From Gerris lacustris (lineage: Eukaryota > Arthropoda > Insecta > Hemiptera > Gerridae), in contig OX578279.1 in assembly GCA_951217055.1 (NCBI GenBank), positions 73,773,131 through 73,837,130 of the forward strand: DNA of 64,000 nt. The letters are read 5' to 3'. Position 1 is the first letter of the stretch. Each line of letters starts with the position of its first letter. The position numbers were made by a program, and so were the translations under genes. The notes under the pieces are model-generated. The model did no database searches and was not told the origin of the DNA. It saw nothing but the letters and a program-made list of their open reading frames with translations. Shown piece after piece: positions 11,836-23,745 of the stretch.

Positions 11836-13760
11836 ATTATCAGAAACACAATGCATAATTGTATTTATTTATAGATGTTTATTTGGCCGGGCATTAAAGG
11901 ACGAGGTATTTACTACTTGTTGATCATCAGATTATTTTTATCATGAGTTTCCTTCGGAATTTAGAGAACTCCGCAGAGTTAAGACTCTTTCGCACTAGAT
12001 TTATGCAATAGATAAAGAATAAAGTAAGAAGTCTCTTCACTAAAGTAACATTAATGTTTATCTTCAGTGCCGGTAAGACAAGTTAAAGTGCTTAAGAGAA
12101 AATCAGTGTAGGTGTCCAGACAGAGGTTGAAATCTGACTTTTAGTAGTGACTGTAGTTCAGTTAACTTATTACAGGGTTTTTTCAATGAAAACTCTTTAC
12201 ACTTGCTATACATCTTTAGCGAAAGTTAAAATAAATTGTATGTAAGATCACAACATTAGATAAATACATTACAACTTTATATTTCATTTTAACCAAGATA
12301 TGTATTTTTATATAATTTTTATTTTGTGCATTAGTGTACTATACAACTTGTTATCATATTCACGCTCTAACATTAAAAGAATCGGATGTAGAACGTTTCG
12401 GAACTTTTCCTTATACCAAATAATTCCAAAATTGTTGCTGATATTTGGTTGAAATTTGAAGGACTTATTTATCTTATAGAAAAATATAATTTTTACGAAT
12501 TTCCGCTCAAGCAGCGAAATAGTTCCGAAATTATTGAGCGGTAAATTTTCAATGTTAAAATGCGATATTTTCAAAATTGTGCCAGGTATCAAAACGAAAT
12601 TCAGTGGAAATGTTTATCTTATGAAGTGGCATTTAAAAGTTTATCTTATGAAGTGGTTGCTTATTGGTGCAAATTTCAGCGAAATCGGAAAAATTTTCTA
12701 TTTTCTAAGAATTTTTGCTAAATCTGCAAAATTGGTTAATGACGTCACAAATTTGCACAACTACATGCAAGGAATGATTTTAGCACTGTTTCAACTCTTT
12801 AACTTAACAATTGTAGGAGTTATGTGTGACACAGGCAGACACCTAGACAAACAGGCAGACATCAAGCTAAAAACCACTCAAATAGTCTTGAAAACACCCA
12901 AAAACGAATAATTCCGTTGAAATCTTAGTTTAGGATATTTTGGTTGACGGCAATACTTTCCCTTTAAGATAAAGGAAGAGTAAAAAATTATTTTCATAAT
13001 GTCAATTATTGTGAAGATGTCAATTACGAAGATTCTTGAGGTTTTACTAGACGCTAATTTCTTTTGTTTCGAAATCACATTGTCGTTTATTCATATGTGA
13101 GATATAGGTCACTTGTTCTGTTTCTCTTCCTTACAAGGAAGTAATAAAAACTGCATAATGGTTTGTTTGTTTTACACTAACCTCGTGGGAATATTATGTG
13201 ATGTTTTTTCCTATGTTTAGTTCAGTTTAGAATGTTTTCTCTTGAACGCTTTAAAAAAAGTCAAGGCTAATTAAGTTTTATCGTGAATGGTAAAAAAAAG
13301 AAGTTTTTTGTATCTTTACCATAAATACTCCTCCCATCATCGAAGGAGGGTTAATTTTTTGAATTTATTATATAAAGAAACCTTAAGATTACTTTTAAAG
13401 GATATCACCTGATGTAACTAGAATAGCCTTTGAGTCGTGATCTTTGACTCAGGATCTTAAAGTGGTTATTGTGGCTGAGCTAAGATCTAGCCTTGAAAGT
13501 ACGGATGAGGTTAAAGGTTATTCGCGCCAGTGGTTTCGAATTTAACCATTGTATATGAATGGAGTTGATATTTTGATCGACTTCGGTTTATATTCTTTGC
13601 ATTATTTTATAAAAATCCTCTTATTCTTTATTAGAATATTTATTATTATATTTCTTTGAGACAACATTTTTTATTTTTAAAATACTTATAGAAAGACATT
13701 CCTATTGGTATTCTCTATGTTATATTAATAGTTATATATTATGTCAAGTATATGTTTTTC
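11836..13760. other. AT-rich DNA, possible old repeat at 12310-12950
   Basis: Positions 12310-12950 have features common in insect repeats: a direct duplication of GTTTATCTTATGAAGTGG at 12614 and 12640, a GACGTCACAAATTTGCAC word, and a CAGACA-rich run near 12835-12870. No second copy is present in the window. The frames 12308-12592 (minus) and 12534-12911 (plus) show no motif. The rest is unremarkable. Confidence 0.4.
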
Positions 13761-14330
13761 CTTCCGAGCTTACCGAAGGTAAAGGAAGCTATGTGATCGT
13801 TCTGAAGAACGAAAATATTTTATGTTTCCGATTTAAAAAATTCCAAGACAGAAATCCGTTTCAGACATCAGGGATCATTTTTGGTTCCGTGTCTGGCTGT
13901 GTGCCGCTCAATTTTTGCTAACCAACATATCATAAAAACTACATGTCCGATTTTAATAAAATTTTCTTTGGGAGGTCATTATTAGTCCATTGTTGTGCTT
14001 ATTTGTCTCTCTTTCACATGCGCACAAACATACATTTATTTACACCTATATCTTCGAAAGTACTTATCTGATTATTATGAAATTTGAATGGTTCGTCGTA
14101 AGTAGCCCGCAGATACTCCAAGATTAATTTCATCCGACTGCGCTCATTACATTTGGTTAATGTATACTTTAATTAATGTAAAATTTTTAGAACGATTTTG
14201 ACAGATTTAGAAAACGACCGGGGGGGGGGGGGGATAAATACATTTGACAATAATAGGTTGTGAAGGCATAAAATGATTAAAGTTTGTGAAATAGGACGCG
14301 AGGAATTTTGTGCCACTCTAATGTAGACTA
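13761..14330 (+). mobile_element. Repeat family F, copy 1
   Basis: Begins CTTCCGAGCTTACCGAAGG and reaches GAGGAATTTTGTGCCAC. Interior landmarks shared with four other loci are GACAGAAATCCGTTTCAGAC, ATGCGCACAAACATACATTT and TTTTGACAGATTTA. A G14 run occupies 14220-14233. The word GGAAGCTATGTG occurs near both ends of complete copies in direct orientation. Class unknown; non-coding. Confidence 0.8.
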
Positions 14331-14629
14331 TTTTATTGAGGGGCTTAAATTTTGGATACTAAGTAAGTTAAGTACCTAATTATATACGATAATTATATAC
14401 CAATTTAATAGTAAAAATAGAGATTAAATATTAATTAATAAATTTATCAATTATGAGTTTTCTTTATTTATTACATTTTAAATTTAGCTAGTAAAAATAA
14501 AGATAAAGTGATATGAATAATTTTTGTTTTTATTCAAAACATAAAAGCCATGTTATATTATTGGAACGAATTTCCTTATGCGGCACGTTCTGGAACCCGG
14601 GAGTGAATCCAAAAAAAAACTTCCAAAAT

Positions 14630-15450
14630 CACCGTCACGTAAAAACCGTCACGAAATCTACCGATGACGATAACTTGAATAAAGAATCACCGAGTTAGTT
14701 GAAATTTGGTACACATGTTCATTTTACCAATGCCCAGGCTGAGTTCGTTGGAAAACGTTATCCGCCCAATTGTTCACGAGCAACGCTCGCGTAAACGTTA
14801 GCTTAAAAAGACGGGAAAACATGTTATTATGGAAGCCTGTTAATGGACTTGTTTATTTTTGTTATATGTCAAAATGTCACTTGGTTTTATTTAATATCGA
14901 AAATATAATCCCGGTCTTGTTAAAAGTAAAATTGATCTGGGCTGACGCTAATTTCAATATATTAGGTTTATTATTATAATACTGCGTATTTAATCCAAGA
15001 AAAAATTCTAACTTTATCTATTTTATGAGACAAACAACTTTTTTAAATATTTTTTTTTAGTAAAACGAACACCGACACTGTTGTGAAGTGATAAAGATCG
15101 CTAAATTTATTAAAGTGGACCCAAACGTAAACAAATAAAGAAAACAACGTTTTTACCGATATCTTCCGTTCTAACGTAAAACTTCTTACACATTGTCTAA
15201 AATACAATTGAAACAGGCATGTAAAATTTCAACCGGATTCAAGCAGAAGCTTTAGAGGAGAGAAGAGATATATTTTATAATATTTTAAATTAATAGGCCG
15301 GGTAGGTAGAAAACAGTCCTATTTCAATCCAATATCCTTTAACAAACATACTCTTTAACTAAAAACTCATCATGATCAACTTTTTTCTTATATTCAATTT
15401 ATATTTATAGTAAGACGCTTGCTTTAATGATACAAATAATGATTTTCTTT
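14630..15450 (-). mobile_element. Repeat family K, copy (minus strand)
   Basis: Reverse complement of much of 21879-22643. Shared features are the CGCGAGCGTTGCTCG-type segment, ACCGATATCTTCCGTTCTAACG (here split across 15155-15180) and, near its right end, a GCTTGCTTTAATGATA word corresponding to the family start TATCATTGAAGCGAGCG. Both ends are diverged and the boundaries are approximate. Confidence 0.65.
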
Positions 15451-16349
15451 TAATTTTTCCTTAAATCTTGCTAGGTACAAACAGTTCGTTACTTTTAATT
15501 TTGTCTTTTTTCTAACTCCGCCATGTATAGGTAGTTAGCAATGTATACGTACTTAGCAGTGTGATTTTATCATTTATATTTAATGAAAAATTTAAGGAAC
15601 TTCGTTCCTACCGGGTGTCCCGCGACACCACACGTATTTTTTATTTTCTTTAAACGCACTAGTAATATAATTATGGTTGCTTCAATGAATAAATAAATAG
15701 ATAAATAAAGTACCATTTATATCATGTACGGGGAATGTTTAAGGAAAATTTTTAAAATGGACTTTCTAAGGAGTAATATCTTAGGTTTTAATGTTTAAGG
15801 AAAATTATTTTAGAAACCTCTCTTACAATGTAATCACCTTTATACCATCTATACTTTACCTGACTACAACTTAACTTTAATAAAACTTTCTTTTTATAAT
15901 TAGTACAACAAATTAAAAGATAGTTCGTATTTACAGTCAAATTGTTAGCTGAAAAAACAAAATTGAAGAACATAATCTCAAATTATAATTAAACTTTGTA
16001 ATTTCGACTTGTTTATACTTTGACCTTTGATATGTTATCTGAATACCAACATTTGATAATCTAACTTAATTTATTTCGCCTTTTAAAACGATCACCTTTT
16101 TTAATATATCATATTTGAACCTAACCTCAACCTTACACCCTTAATAAATTTTAAGGTTAATCGTTTTTTTTTTGTTTTTTTTTAAACAATATGTTTGGAA
16201 GTCGATATTATGGGGTCTAATTGCTTTTCTTCTTTTCCTTTTAATTGGGCAAAGAACTTTTAATTATTATCTTGAATCTTACATCATTGCTTATTTATAA
16301 AGTGTATGGTATAGAAAAAAATACCTGCCTTTCTTTGTCTTATAACAAT
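15451..16349. other. AT-rich DNA, nothing recognised
   Basis: No repeat partner or coding motif was seen. The small minus-strand frame 15788-15973 is AT-driven. Confidence 0.5.
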
Positions 16350-16952
16350 TTTGTTTTTGAGTTTACCGAAGGTAACGGAAGCTACGTGATCGTTCTGAAG
16401 AACAAAACATTTTTAGGTCTCCGATTTCAAAAATTCAAAAGACAGAAATCCGTTTCAGACATCAGGGAACATATTTGGTTCCGTGTCTGTCTGTCTGTTG
16501 CTCTATTTTTGCGAAATTGATATCTTAAAGTGAAAACATATCTTAAAAAACTACACTTACTTTAAATTAAATTTAGATGGTAGGTCATAATTAGCCCATT
16601 GTTGGTCCTATATAAGTTTCTACCTTCTGCGCTTGTTTTACTTATACATGCGCACAAACATACATTTATTTAGACCTATAGCTTCAAAAGTACTTATCTG
16701 ATTTGTATGAAACTTTAATAGTTAATCGAAGGTAATCCGCAGAAAGCCCCAGATGAATACGCAGAACTTTCTGCGTTCTTTAACTTTTGCTAAATTGATA
16801 CTTTAATTAATGTAAAAAATCAAAACAATTTTGACAGATTAAAAAAACGGGGGAAACAAACAAATTAGATAATAATGGCTTGTAAAAGCTTAAAATCAAT
16901 AAAGTACCGGATAGGATGCGAGGAAGCTATGTGCCACACCAATTGGCAGTCT
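16350..16952 (+). mobile_element. Repeat family F, copy 2 (most complete)
   Basis: Uninterrupted copy from GAGTTTACCGAAGGTAACGG to GCCACACCAATTGGCAGTC. It serves as the reference that shows copies 3 and 4 are split by insertions. The 91-codon frame at 16245-16520 begins outside and runs into the repeat, so it is not a gene. Confidence 0.85.
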
Positions 16953-17063
16953 TTTTTTTGTATGTTCTTACATAGTTGAGATGATAAAACATATTATTTA
17001 TCTGAGATTATAGATAATATTAAAATATAATTAAACTGATCTTATTTTATTAATAAATATAAA

Positions 17064-17268
17064 TGAAGTTAGTAGTATCGATTGAGATTTTATGGTATTT
17101 ACTCATAGTGAAGGTAGATAAGAAAAGAAAACACTTTTTCTTGATCAATAACTTTGATATATTGTCAAACCATAAATATATTTTAACACACAGACCTGTT
17201 TCGACTTATTCAGTCATCTTCAGTGTAATGATAATTTTACAATTGTATGAATTAATACCTTCACTATG
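17064..17268 (-). mobile_element. 205-bp insertion carrying a hammerhead-like motif
   Basis: The segment is bracketed by the 12-bp direct repeat AATAAATATAAA (17052-17063 and 17269-17280), a candidate target duplication. It contains 20-bp inverted repeats with one mismatch (17097-17116 and 17256-17275, ATTTAYTCATAGTGAAGGTA), the right one overlapping the direct repeat by seven bases. Its core on the minus strand is a hammerhead-ribozyme-like motif. Penelope-like elements and retrozymes carry such motifs in their terminal repeats, so a solo terminal repeat of that kind is plausible. The direct repeat is AT-rich and could be chance. Confidence 0.5.
17189..17230 (-). ncRNA. Hammerhead-ribozyme-like motif 1
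   Basis: On the minus strand: ACA, CTGAAGA, one extra T, GACT-loop-AGTC, GAAACAGGTC, TGT. This fits the hammerhead core CUGANGA / GAAA with a four-pair stem II, a minimal stem III (AC/GU around a two-base AG loop), the canonical GUC cleavage triplet, and stem I of three pairs plus a wobble (ACA with TGT). The extra unpaired T between CTGAAGA and stem II departs from the textbook core, but it recurs in the other motifs of the window. Cleavage activity is unknown. Confidence 0.6.
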
Positions 17269-17280
17269 AATAAATATAAA

Positions 17281-18215
17281 GTTCTTTAATTTGATTTTTA
17301 TCTCTTAGTTCTATCCATTAGTCAAAATTCAGTTCTACATTGGATAAATTATTTATAGCATATCTTCATTTTTATTTTATAGCTTTTTTTGGTGTGGTCG
17401 TTACGTTTAAAGTCCATCTTTTTGATCGAGTTCTATTATTCATCGTCATCCTTTTTGTACTAGGAGACCTTTAGGTCGTGAGAACTTGAAGGAGCCTGAC
17501 CTTTCTTTGCTCAAGACAAGGACCTTCTTCAGCATCAGAAGTTCCCCTCATTAAAATACTAGTCCTATTACATCTTGGGTCCATCCCAACCTTCTAGTAT
17601 ATAATCCATAACCTCCCATCTTCTATAACACCTTCCATACAGGAAACCCCTTGTACCTTCTCCAATATCTTCTTCTAATAGATAGCGCGTCCAATTTTTT
17701 GTTGTGGTTCTGCCTTAACAATCTTCCGACAATGGTTCGAATCCTTCCCCTCTATTATTATTGCATTTTTACCGCCTTGAGTCTCGGAACGAAAAATAAA
17801 AATAAAAAAACAATTCCCTTCTAGACAGAAGAATCCCTCTTTAAAGAAACATTTAACCTCTTGAGTTCCCTTAACTTTTTTTTATGAGAATTTTTAAAAT
17901 ACGACTAGAGATTAATATCTTTCTTCAATAAAAAATGTGTAAATCTAATATTTCTTGTTTAAACTAAACTCTTTTCTTTTTTTCAAATTATTATTATAAT
18001 TATAATTTAATACAAGATCCTTTTTTTTTTCTTCAACAATTTCAACAAATAATTTGCCAGTTTCATTAGCTGCTGCTTTGGGGATGATCTCTATCATAAT
18101 TGAACAATCAACTTAAATTTTGTGTGGTTTAAAAATAATAAATCCTTTTAAATATATAATTTGTTAAAGATCTCATGTAGTATTTTGAACATTCAAATCT
18201 ATAACCAACAGCTAA
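17281..18215. other. No gene recognised
   Basis: A GC-richer patch at about 17440-17760 has stops in all frames I tried and matches nothing else in the window. Confidence 0.45.
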
Positions 18216-18763
18216 TAGTACATTACGCGTCTAGTGCGGAAAGTAGTATTTTGCATGCGAGTGTGGAGTTTGCACCCGAGCGACTGCGACGGAGTAAAAC
18301 CACATGAGCAAAGCATAATGTATTTTTCGCCCGAGTTGCGTACCGTACTTTATTTACGATTGTTGGATTTTAATCATAAATTCAGAAAACAAAAATTTAA
18401 TAAACTTCCTGTATGTAAGTTCGTATTTCTCTTTTGATAAAGATGACATGAATTCATTAGTTGTATTTTGTGCCGAAGTAATTATTTCGGGAGGAGTATT
18501 ATTCTCCTCATTTTCGTCATAATCACTTATTGTTTTTCACTAAAAACTCGATATAAACAGTTACTTTAATTAAACAAACAGAAAATTAGTTTTGTTAAAT
18601 TTAAACAATCATGCTAATCGTGCGATAAGGTGAAGAATTCTTCTTTATTTCCGCCCTAGTGCGGAATTATGAACGCGCATGCGCAATGAATACAACTACG
18701 TAAAGAATCACTTTCTACGCATATAAACAGAGATAAAATGTTTATATTTCCTATCAATCGTAA
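18216..18763 (-). mobile_element. Repeat family H, copy 2 (minus strand)
   Basis: Reads AGTACATTACGCGTCTAGTG at its left end and TATCAATCGTAAATAAAT at its right, the reverse of copy 1. It contains GCGCATGCGC and an extra ~150-bp segment with TTCCGCCCTAGTGCGG that is also in copy 3 (53150-53730) but absent from copies 1 and 4. The 67-codon frame 18234-18437 lies inside and is not conserved. Confidence 0.8.
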
Positions 18764-19643
18764 ATAAATAAAATTTACTTGTCCCATCCAGGCAGATAAA
18801 TCAATTATTGTAATATTATGTACATGTATTCCTCTTTATTTTAGACAACTAAAGTGGCTGACATGATTGTAGCCACATTTATTTATTTCGTGTTACAATA
18901 ATTGTTTATAGTAAATTATTAATAGTTATTCAGCAAGTTATGATTGAGTTATGAGAAAATATCATATTTAAAAATATTAATATATTTCCACAGAACTGAA
19001 TATAAACGAATACAAGTTAATTTATGTCTTTTACACAAAATGCTTTTCAGTATTAATTTAGAAGAAACAAAAAAAAAAGTCAATAGTTTTATTTTCTTAA
19101 ACATGACATAAAATCGGTTCATCGATCACTGTTTAAATGTATAGCCCTTTAATTACCAAGTGTTGTAACCTTCTACTAGACTGGAAATCTAAATAGGGAC
19201 TGAACCCTTAGATAAAGTTATGGACCTTCATTTATTTTCTAATGATCCTTTTTCCCCTAATAGTTAAAGGCATTATTTAGGGTTCATTGCCGATATAAAG
19301 ATACAAGGATAAGAGAAGATACTCAGAGAGTTTTCATGTCACTCTAATCGTATATCCTTGTAAATAGCTGTAGTTAGTTCATTCTCCTCTTTAGATTGAT
19401 TCATTTTACTTTTAGTCGAAAGAAAAAGAAGAAAATTGATTGATAAGAAGACCATAAATCTTGTTTAGAGTTTATTTTTTTATTGAATATCTCTAATATT
19501 TTTTTTCAATAATTTATTTTATAAAACAAAAAAATAATTAATTATTTGGTGATAGAATGGATCAGAGATAAGATTCATTTATAATTCGACTAAGATTTTG
19601 TAGAAAATGGACTAAATCGAACAGTTTATTTACTCAAAAAAAA
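18764..19643. other. AT-rich DNA, nothing recognised
   Basis: No repeat partner, tRNA or coding motif was seen. Confidence 0.5.
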
Positions 19644-20460
19644 CGGTCCGACACAAACTCAGACTAACTTTCTCATATAATCTCGGTCCCAGATCCCAGA
19701 AAACAAAATATATTGTTATATCTATACAGACGGATACGCGTGTTGATCCGCTAGCTGTGACTGTGAACTGTGAACCCACCTTTAGGAACCCTTCTATAGA
19801 ACCAAGTGAAGTGAGAGACCCACCCGGCACTACTGCAACTCCAATCATCCTTTTAAACTAAAAACTCATAATGACGATTAACTATTAATTTGCAAATATT
19901 AAATATTTATTGCATTAAGCTCGCTTCAATGATAAAGCCTCGCGATGCCTAGTTAATACATTATTTAAAATGTGTTTAACAGGTGGTTGTTTACTTTATG
20001 TTTTCGATTTTTAACAAAATCAGATTTATTTTCAACGATATCTCGGAATATAAATTTCCCCGGGGAAACGGCTAATATCGTTAAATTCATATTTAAATGG
20101 ATTACATTTTAGAGATTTTTAATCAAGATCGTCGGGACCGTTTTTGAGAAGTATTTTTTTCACATTTTTGAGAGGGTCACAGAGTTTTTAGGGGGTAGCG
20201 CCCCAACATTTGGAGCTAAAAATCATTTCTCAATTTCGCATCAGGGTATGAGTTTTTCGAACATAATGTATGCCTAATTTCGTTAAAATCTGTCCGGTAC
20301 ATTAGGCTCCACGCGTCAACACAGACGATAGACTACAGATATTTTTTAAAAACCACCTTTTTTGGACTCAGGGGACCTCAAAACGTGTAAATACATCAAA
20401 ATTTCTTAATCGAATTTTCGCGCCATCACAATAATTTCTCTTTATATGAGAAAGTAAAAA
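19644..20460 (-). mobile_element. Repeat family A, copy 1 (rearranged)
   Basis: The left edge has CGGTCCGACACAAACTCAGA then CTAACTTTCTCATAT, and the right edge CTCTTTATATGAGAAAGTAA; these are the two ends of family A. From about 20030 to the right edge it matches copies 3 and 4 (GGGGAAACGGCTAATATCG; ATTAGGCTCCACGCGTC; GGACTCAGGGGACCTC). Between 19700 and 20030 the expected interior, including the tRNA-like box, is replaced by other sequence that includes a fragment of family K. Confidence 0.75.
19858..19957 (-). mobile_element. Family K end fragment inside A copy 1
   Basis: The reverse complement matches the family K start: CTAGGCATCGCG(A)GGC, TATCATTGAAGCGAGC, then an AAT-rich stretch ending CATTATGAGTTTTTA. 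Only about 100 bp of the element remains here. Confidence 0.7.
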
Positions 20461-20908
20461 CCAGAATAGAAATATTACAGATTGTTTATTGCTTTTTATT
20501 AAAATACTAGTTAGCTACCCGTGCTTTTCAATAATTTTATATTATAAAAAAATAATTAATTAATAGTATACTTATTAAAGTATTCATAATTTACGCATAT
20601 TTGTAACGCTTCTTATACTCCGATTAACTTATAAACAATTATTAATGTCACATTCTTTATGACACTTATGACCGAAATATCACTTATAAATATCTACCAT
20701 TTAATTTAAATTAAAATTTAAACTTTCCGTAGTATGAATACTACTAAAAACTTAAAAATGAATTTCTAATTGCTTGTACAAGGTACAGGTACCAATTGGG
20801 TACTTTATAATCATAAGCGATATTTCTCGATCTAGTTTATTGTCTTAAATGTCGACTTCTATACTTTAATTCGGGATTAGGAATCGTTATTGACTGAGGA
20901 AATTATTC
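20461..20908. other. AT-rich spacer, nothing recognised
   Basis: No repeat partner or coding motif was seen. Confidence 0.5.
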
Positions 20909-21040
20909 TTCAGTGTAGCTCAGTTAGTAAGAGCGTTATACTGGAAATATAGAGGCCCGTGGTTCGAGTCCCGGCGCTGGAGTCTATTTTTCTCTGTCTA
21001 TCTCCCATTGTTAATAATAATTATAATTTGATTTAAATAT
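20909..21040 (+). mobile_element. tRNA-like SINE (family S2), copy 1
   Basis: Positions 20909-20981 fold as a tRNA: acceptor pairs TTCAGTG/CGCTGGA, a D arm GCTC...GAGC with A box TAGCTCAGTTAGTAAGAG, an anticodon loop CTGGAAA (GGA, a serine anticodon) and B box GTGGTTCGAGTCCC. The long variable arm required of serine tRNA is missing and the T stem has two mismatches, so it is not a working tRNA-Ser. The 3' half plus about 50 bp of downstream body recurs at 62045-62125. That marks it as a dispersed SINE. Confidence 0.75.
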
Positions 21041-21878
21041 CTACCATTTGAAGTTATATTATTTGTTTATGATTATAGTTCAACAATGATTGGAACAGAC
21101 TAAGTGGTAAAATATATCTACTGTTGTGTTTTTCAAATTTTCTTTTTCCACTCAAAAAGGTACAGACATAAGTAATTGTTATGAAGTATTTAATTTATTT
21201 CAAATGCCATTCTGTGACATAAAAAGTGAGAAAATCCAAAATATTGTAGTTTTAAGTTATGATTGGTATCTAATATATTCAGAGAATAATAAAAAAAAAC
21301 AAAAAAACTTTAAGACTTAAGACAAAGCGTCTGTACAAGAGAAAAAGGGTATTTAAAAAGAAAAGGAATCTTTATGGTTTAAAGATAATTAAGATGGAGT
21401 TGAAAGTTGTTTAACTGAAGCAGTTTCTTATTGCTTTGGTGTGTAAAGCGACGCCAGGTGAGAGAACTCGGTATTTATTCTTTCGGTAAAGGATGAGAAG
21501 AATAAGACGGCTCTTATATTAACAGTTACAGATGTAAATATCCTTTAGGTATCTTCCTTTTTTTAACTGAAGACTTGAAGGATTTCAAACTCCCAGTGCT
21601 AATGAAGTGCCCAAAGAACCTTAGAGTTCTCTCGGGTGAAAGAATAACATAGACGCACAAGAGTTAAAGAAGTAAAAAGTTATAAGGTATGACCCTTTGA
21701 AACTTTGTTTGTTCTTTGATCTCCACTTTTAACAAAGGAATAGAAAGGAGATTTAAAATTCTTCTTTTATAATGTCGAATAAAAGCGAGAATCTATTATT
21801 CATTAGCTTTTAAGTAAAAAGTATATTACATCAAGATTTTTTTTTTAAAAAAGTCTAAAATTATATATATATATATAT
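21041..21878. other. No gene recognised
   Basis: AT-rich with one GC-richer patch (about 21430-21680) that has no motif or partner. A short (AT)n run lies at 21863-21879, immediately before family K. Confidence 0.5.
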
Positions 21879-22549
21879 ACTAGGCATCGCGTGGCTCTAT
21901 CATTGAAGCGAGCGAATAGTAATAAATATGTATTGAATATTGAAAAAAAAGATTATTGTGAATCATGATGAGTTGATAGATAATGGGTCTGGTAGTAGTG
22001 TAGCGGCTAGTAGTAAGGGAACCACCCCGCATTCTTACTATTCCACTAACCACACACCTCTATTTCAATATTTATAATTTGTATCTCTTTGATACAAACA
22101 AACTACTGCATGTATCAAATTGAAATTTTGCATGCCTGTTTCAATTGTGCATCAGATGGTGTCTATGAAGTTTTATTAAAATCGTTACGTTAGAACGTAA
22201 GATATCGGTAAAAAGGTTGTTTTCTCTATTTTAAACGTTTAGGCCCGCTTTAATAGTTTTAGCGGTGTTTATTAATTCATAGCGGTGTCGCTGTTGGTTT
22301 TACTAAAAAATGTTATTTGAAAAAAATGTTCGTCTCATCGAATAGATGATGATAGAATCTTTTCCCGTCCTGAAATTCCAATTTAATTTTTGAACCTCTC
22401 GTTTACGCGAGCGTTGCGCGCGAACTCTTGGACGGATCATGCTGTCCAACGAACTTAGCCTGAGTATTAGTAAGAGGATCATGTATACCAAATTTCAACT
22501 AAATCGGTCAACTTTTACTCAAGTTATCGTCACACGCGTGAACGTTACT

Positions 22550-22593
<44 letters not shown>

Positions 22594-22643
22594 CGGAGCA
22601 TATTTCGTTGAATGTAGGAAGCTCGCTACGCTCGCTTCAATTA
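21879..22643 (+). mobile_element. Repeat family K, copy 1
   Basis: Starts ACTAGGCATCGCGTGGCTC and TATCATTGAAGCGAGCG, and ends GCTCGCTACGCTCGCTTCAA. The subterminal words ATTGAAGCGAGCG and its complement form inverted ends of about 13 bp. It contains CGATTTCA-poor AT sequence, a GGTCAACTTTTACTCAAG segment and a (GACA)n run near its right end. Similar copies are at 32592-33016 and 14630-15450, with a fragment at 19858. It has no coding capacity, and the superfamily is unknown because no clear target duplication is visible. Confidence 0.75.
22548..22592. repeat. (ACAG)n microsatellite
   Basis: About eleven tandem GACA units inside family K. Short CAGACA runs sit at the same position in the K copy at 32592. 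The 89-codon frame 22439-22708 reads through it. Confidence 0.9.
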
Positions 22644-22895
22644 TTTTTTTAATTACCTTACCTCCTCTTATTTTTCTTTTACTTATACGACCCACTTTCT
22701 CAACCTAATATTTTGTTTAGAACAATGTTTATTTTTTATGTGTTTTTATTAAAGCGGTGACTATTAGAAAATAGTTTCACTAAAAAATTATACTTAATTA
22801 GAAATAATTAGAAAATAGTATACTGTAAGAAAAATAAAACTTAAAAATTTATTAATAATTGATAATTATGTCTTAATTTTGCTATAATAGTTATT

Positions 22896-23745
22896 TAAGC
22901 ACCTAGGGAGTAAAGGAAGTCATTATTCCCGGAGCGAATAAGTTGGTTCTTGAGGCGAAGCCGAAGGAACTAAGGTCCCTAAATCCTGAGGCGTAGCCGA
23001 GGATTTAACACTATAGCACTTTACTCCCGAGGTACATACAATTGCACAGTTTTTAATTATTATTTTAATAAATAACAATAGGTTTGTTCCAACCAAACCT
23101 CAAACTAGTTTCAAACTGTACGACGCATGTGCATTAGCAAAAAAAACGTTAAAATGTGGTCCGATGCGCATGCGTCGGACAGTTCCAAACCAGTTTGAAG
23201 TGTGGTTGGAACAAACCTAAAAATTGTTAGCACTTTAATATCAGATATAAGAGATTTAATATTAAAAACAAATTAATTGAATTGCTATTAAACTCAAATA
23301 GAAGGTTATTTAGATGCAGGTTTAAAAAATTATAAACGCAAATAATAAATAAGGTCGAAAATGCAGTGTCGCCAACCTGATTTCAAAAACTTCACTACAT
23401 TAGCCATTTATTCACTACTATTTATAAAATAATTAAGTTGGCAATCCTTCTTTTTCTCCCTATTTTTACTTTTTCTCCCTACTTTTTGAGTACAGGGAAG
23501 AAAATACTTTCTTTAGTCCCTCTAAAGTAAATCTTGTTCTCCCTACTGGAGATAAAATATTGTATGCAACAAGGCAGCAAAGGAATCATTTCTGCCTCGT
23601 GTATACATTGCCTTAATTAATTTTCGTAGCCTGTTCTCCGCCTACTGCTCAAAGGCTAACTTAAGCACTCGTCACTCGTCAGTAAAATTCCATTTTGCTG
23701 CCTAGTTACATAAATAACTATTATTGCTCTTTTTATAATTTAGTA
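22896..23745 (-). mobile_element. Repeat family G, copy 3 (minus strand, fullest)
   Basis: Reverse complement of G copy 2 with both ends visible. The left end, AATAGTTATTTAAGCACCTA, and the complement of the right end (…TGCTGCCTAGTTACATAAATAACTATT read in two parts) match at most positions, giving imperfect inverted termini with a CCTAGG-like core. It is interrupted by a 137-bp MITE (23081-23217). It includes the three GAGGCGAAGCCGA-type hairpin arms seen in copy 2. Confidence 0.7.
23081..23217. mobile_element. 137-bp MITE with TA target duplication, nested in G copy 3
   Basis: Perfect 14-bp inverted ends GGTTTGTTCCAACC / GGTTGGAACAAACC that extend with mismatches to about 40 bp, flanked by TA on both sides. 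G copy 2 shows the uninterrupted sequence at the same place (AATTATTGTTATTTATTAA), which confirms a recent insertion. The TA duplication is typical of Tc1/mariner-type elements. The central CGATGCGCATGCGTCG is palindromic. Confidence 0.85.

Noticed and set aside
20909..20981. Functional tRNA-Ser(GGA)
   Set aside because: It lacks the long variable arm, has T-stem mismatches and has a dispersed truncated copy, so SINE is the better call.
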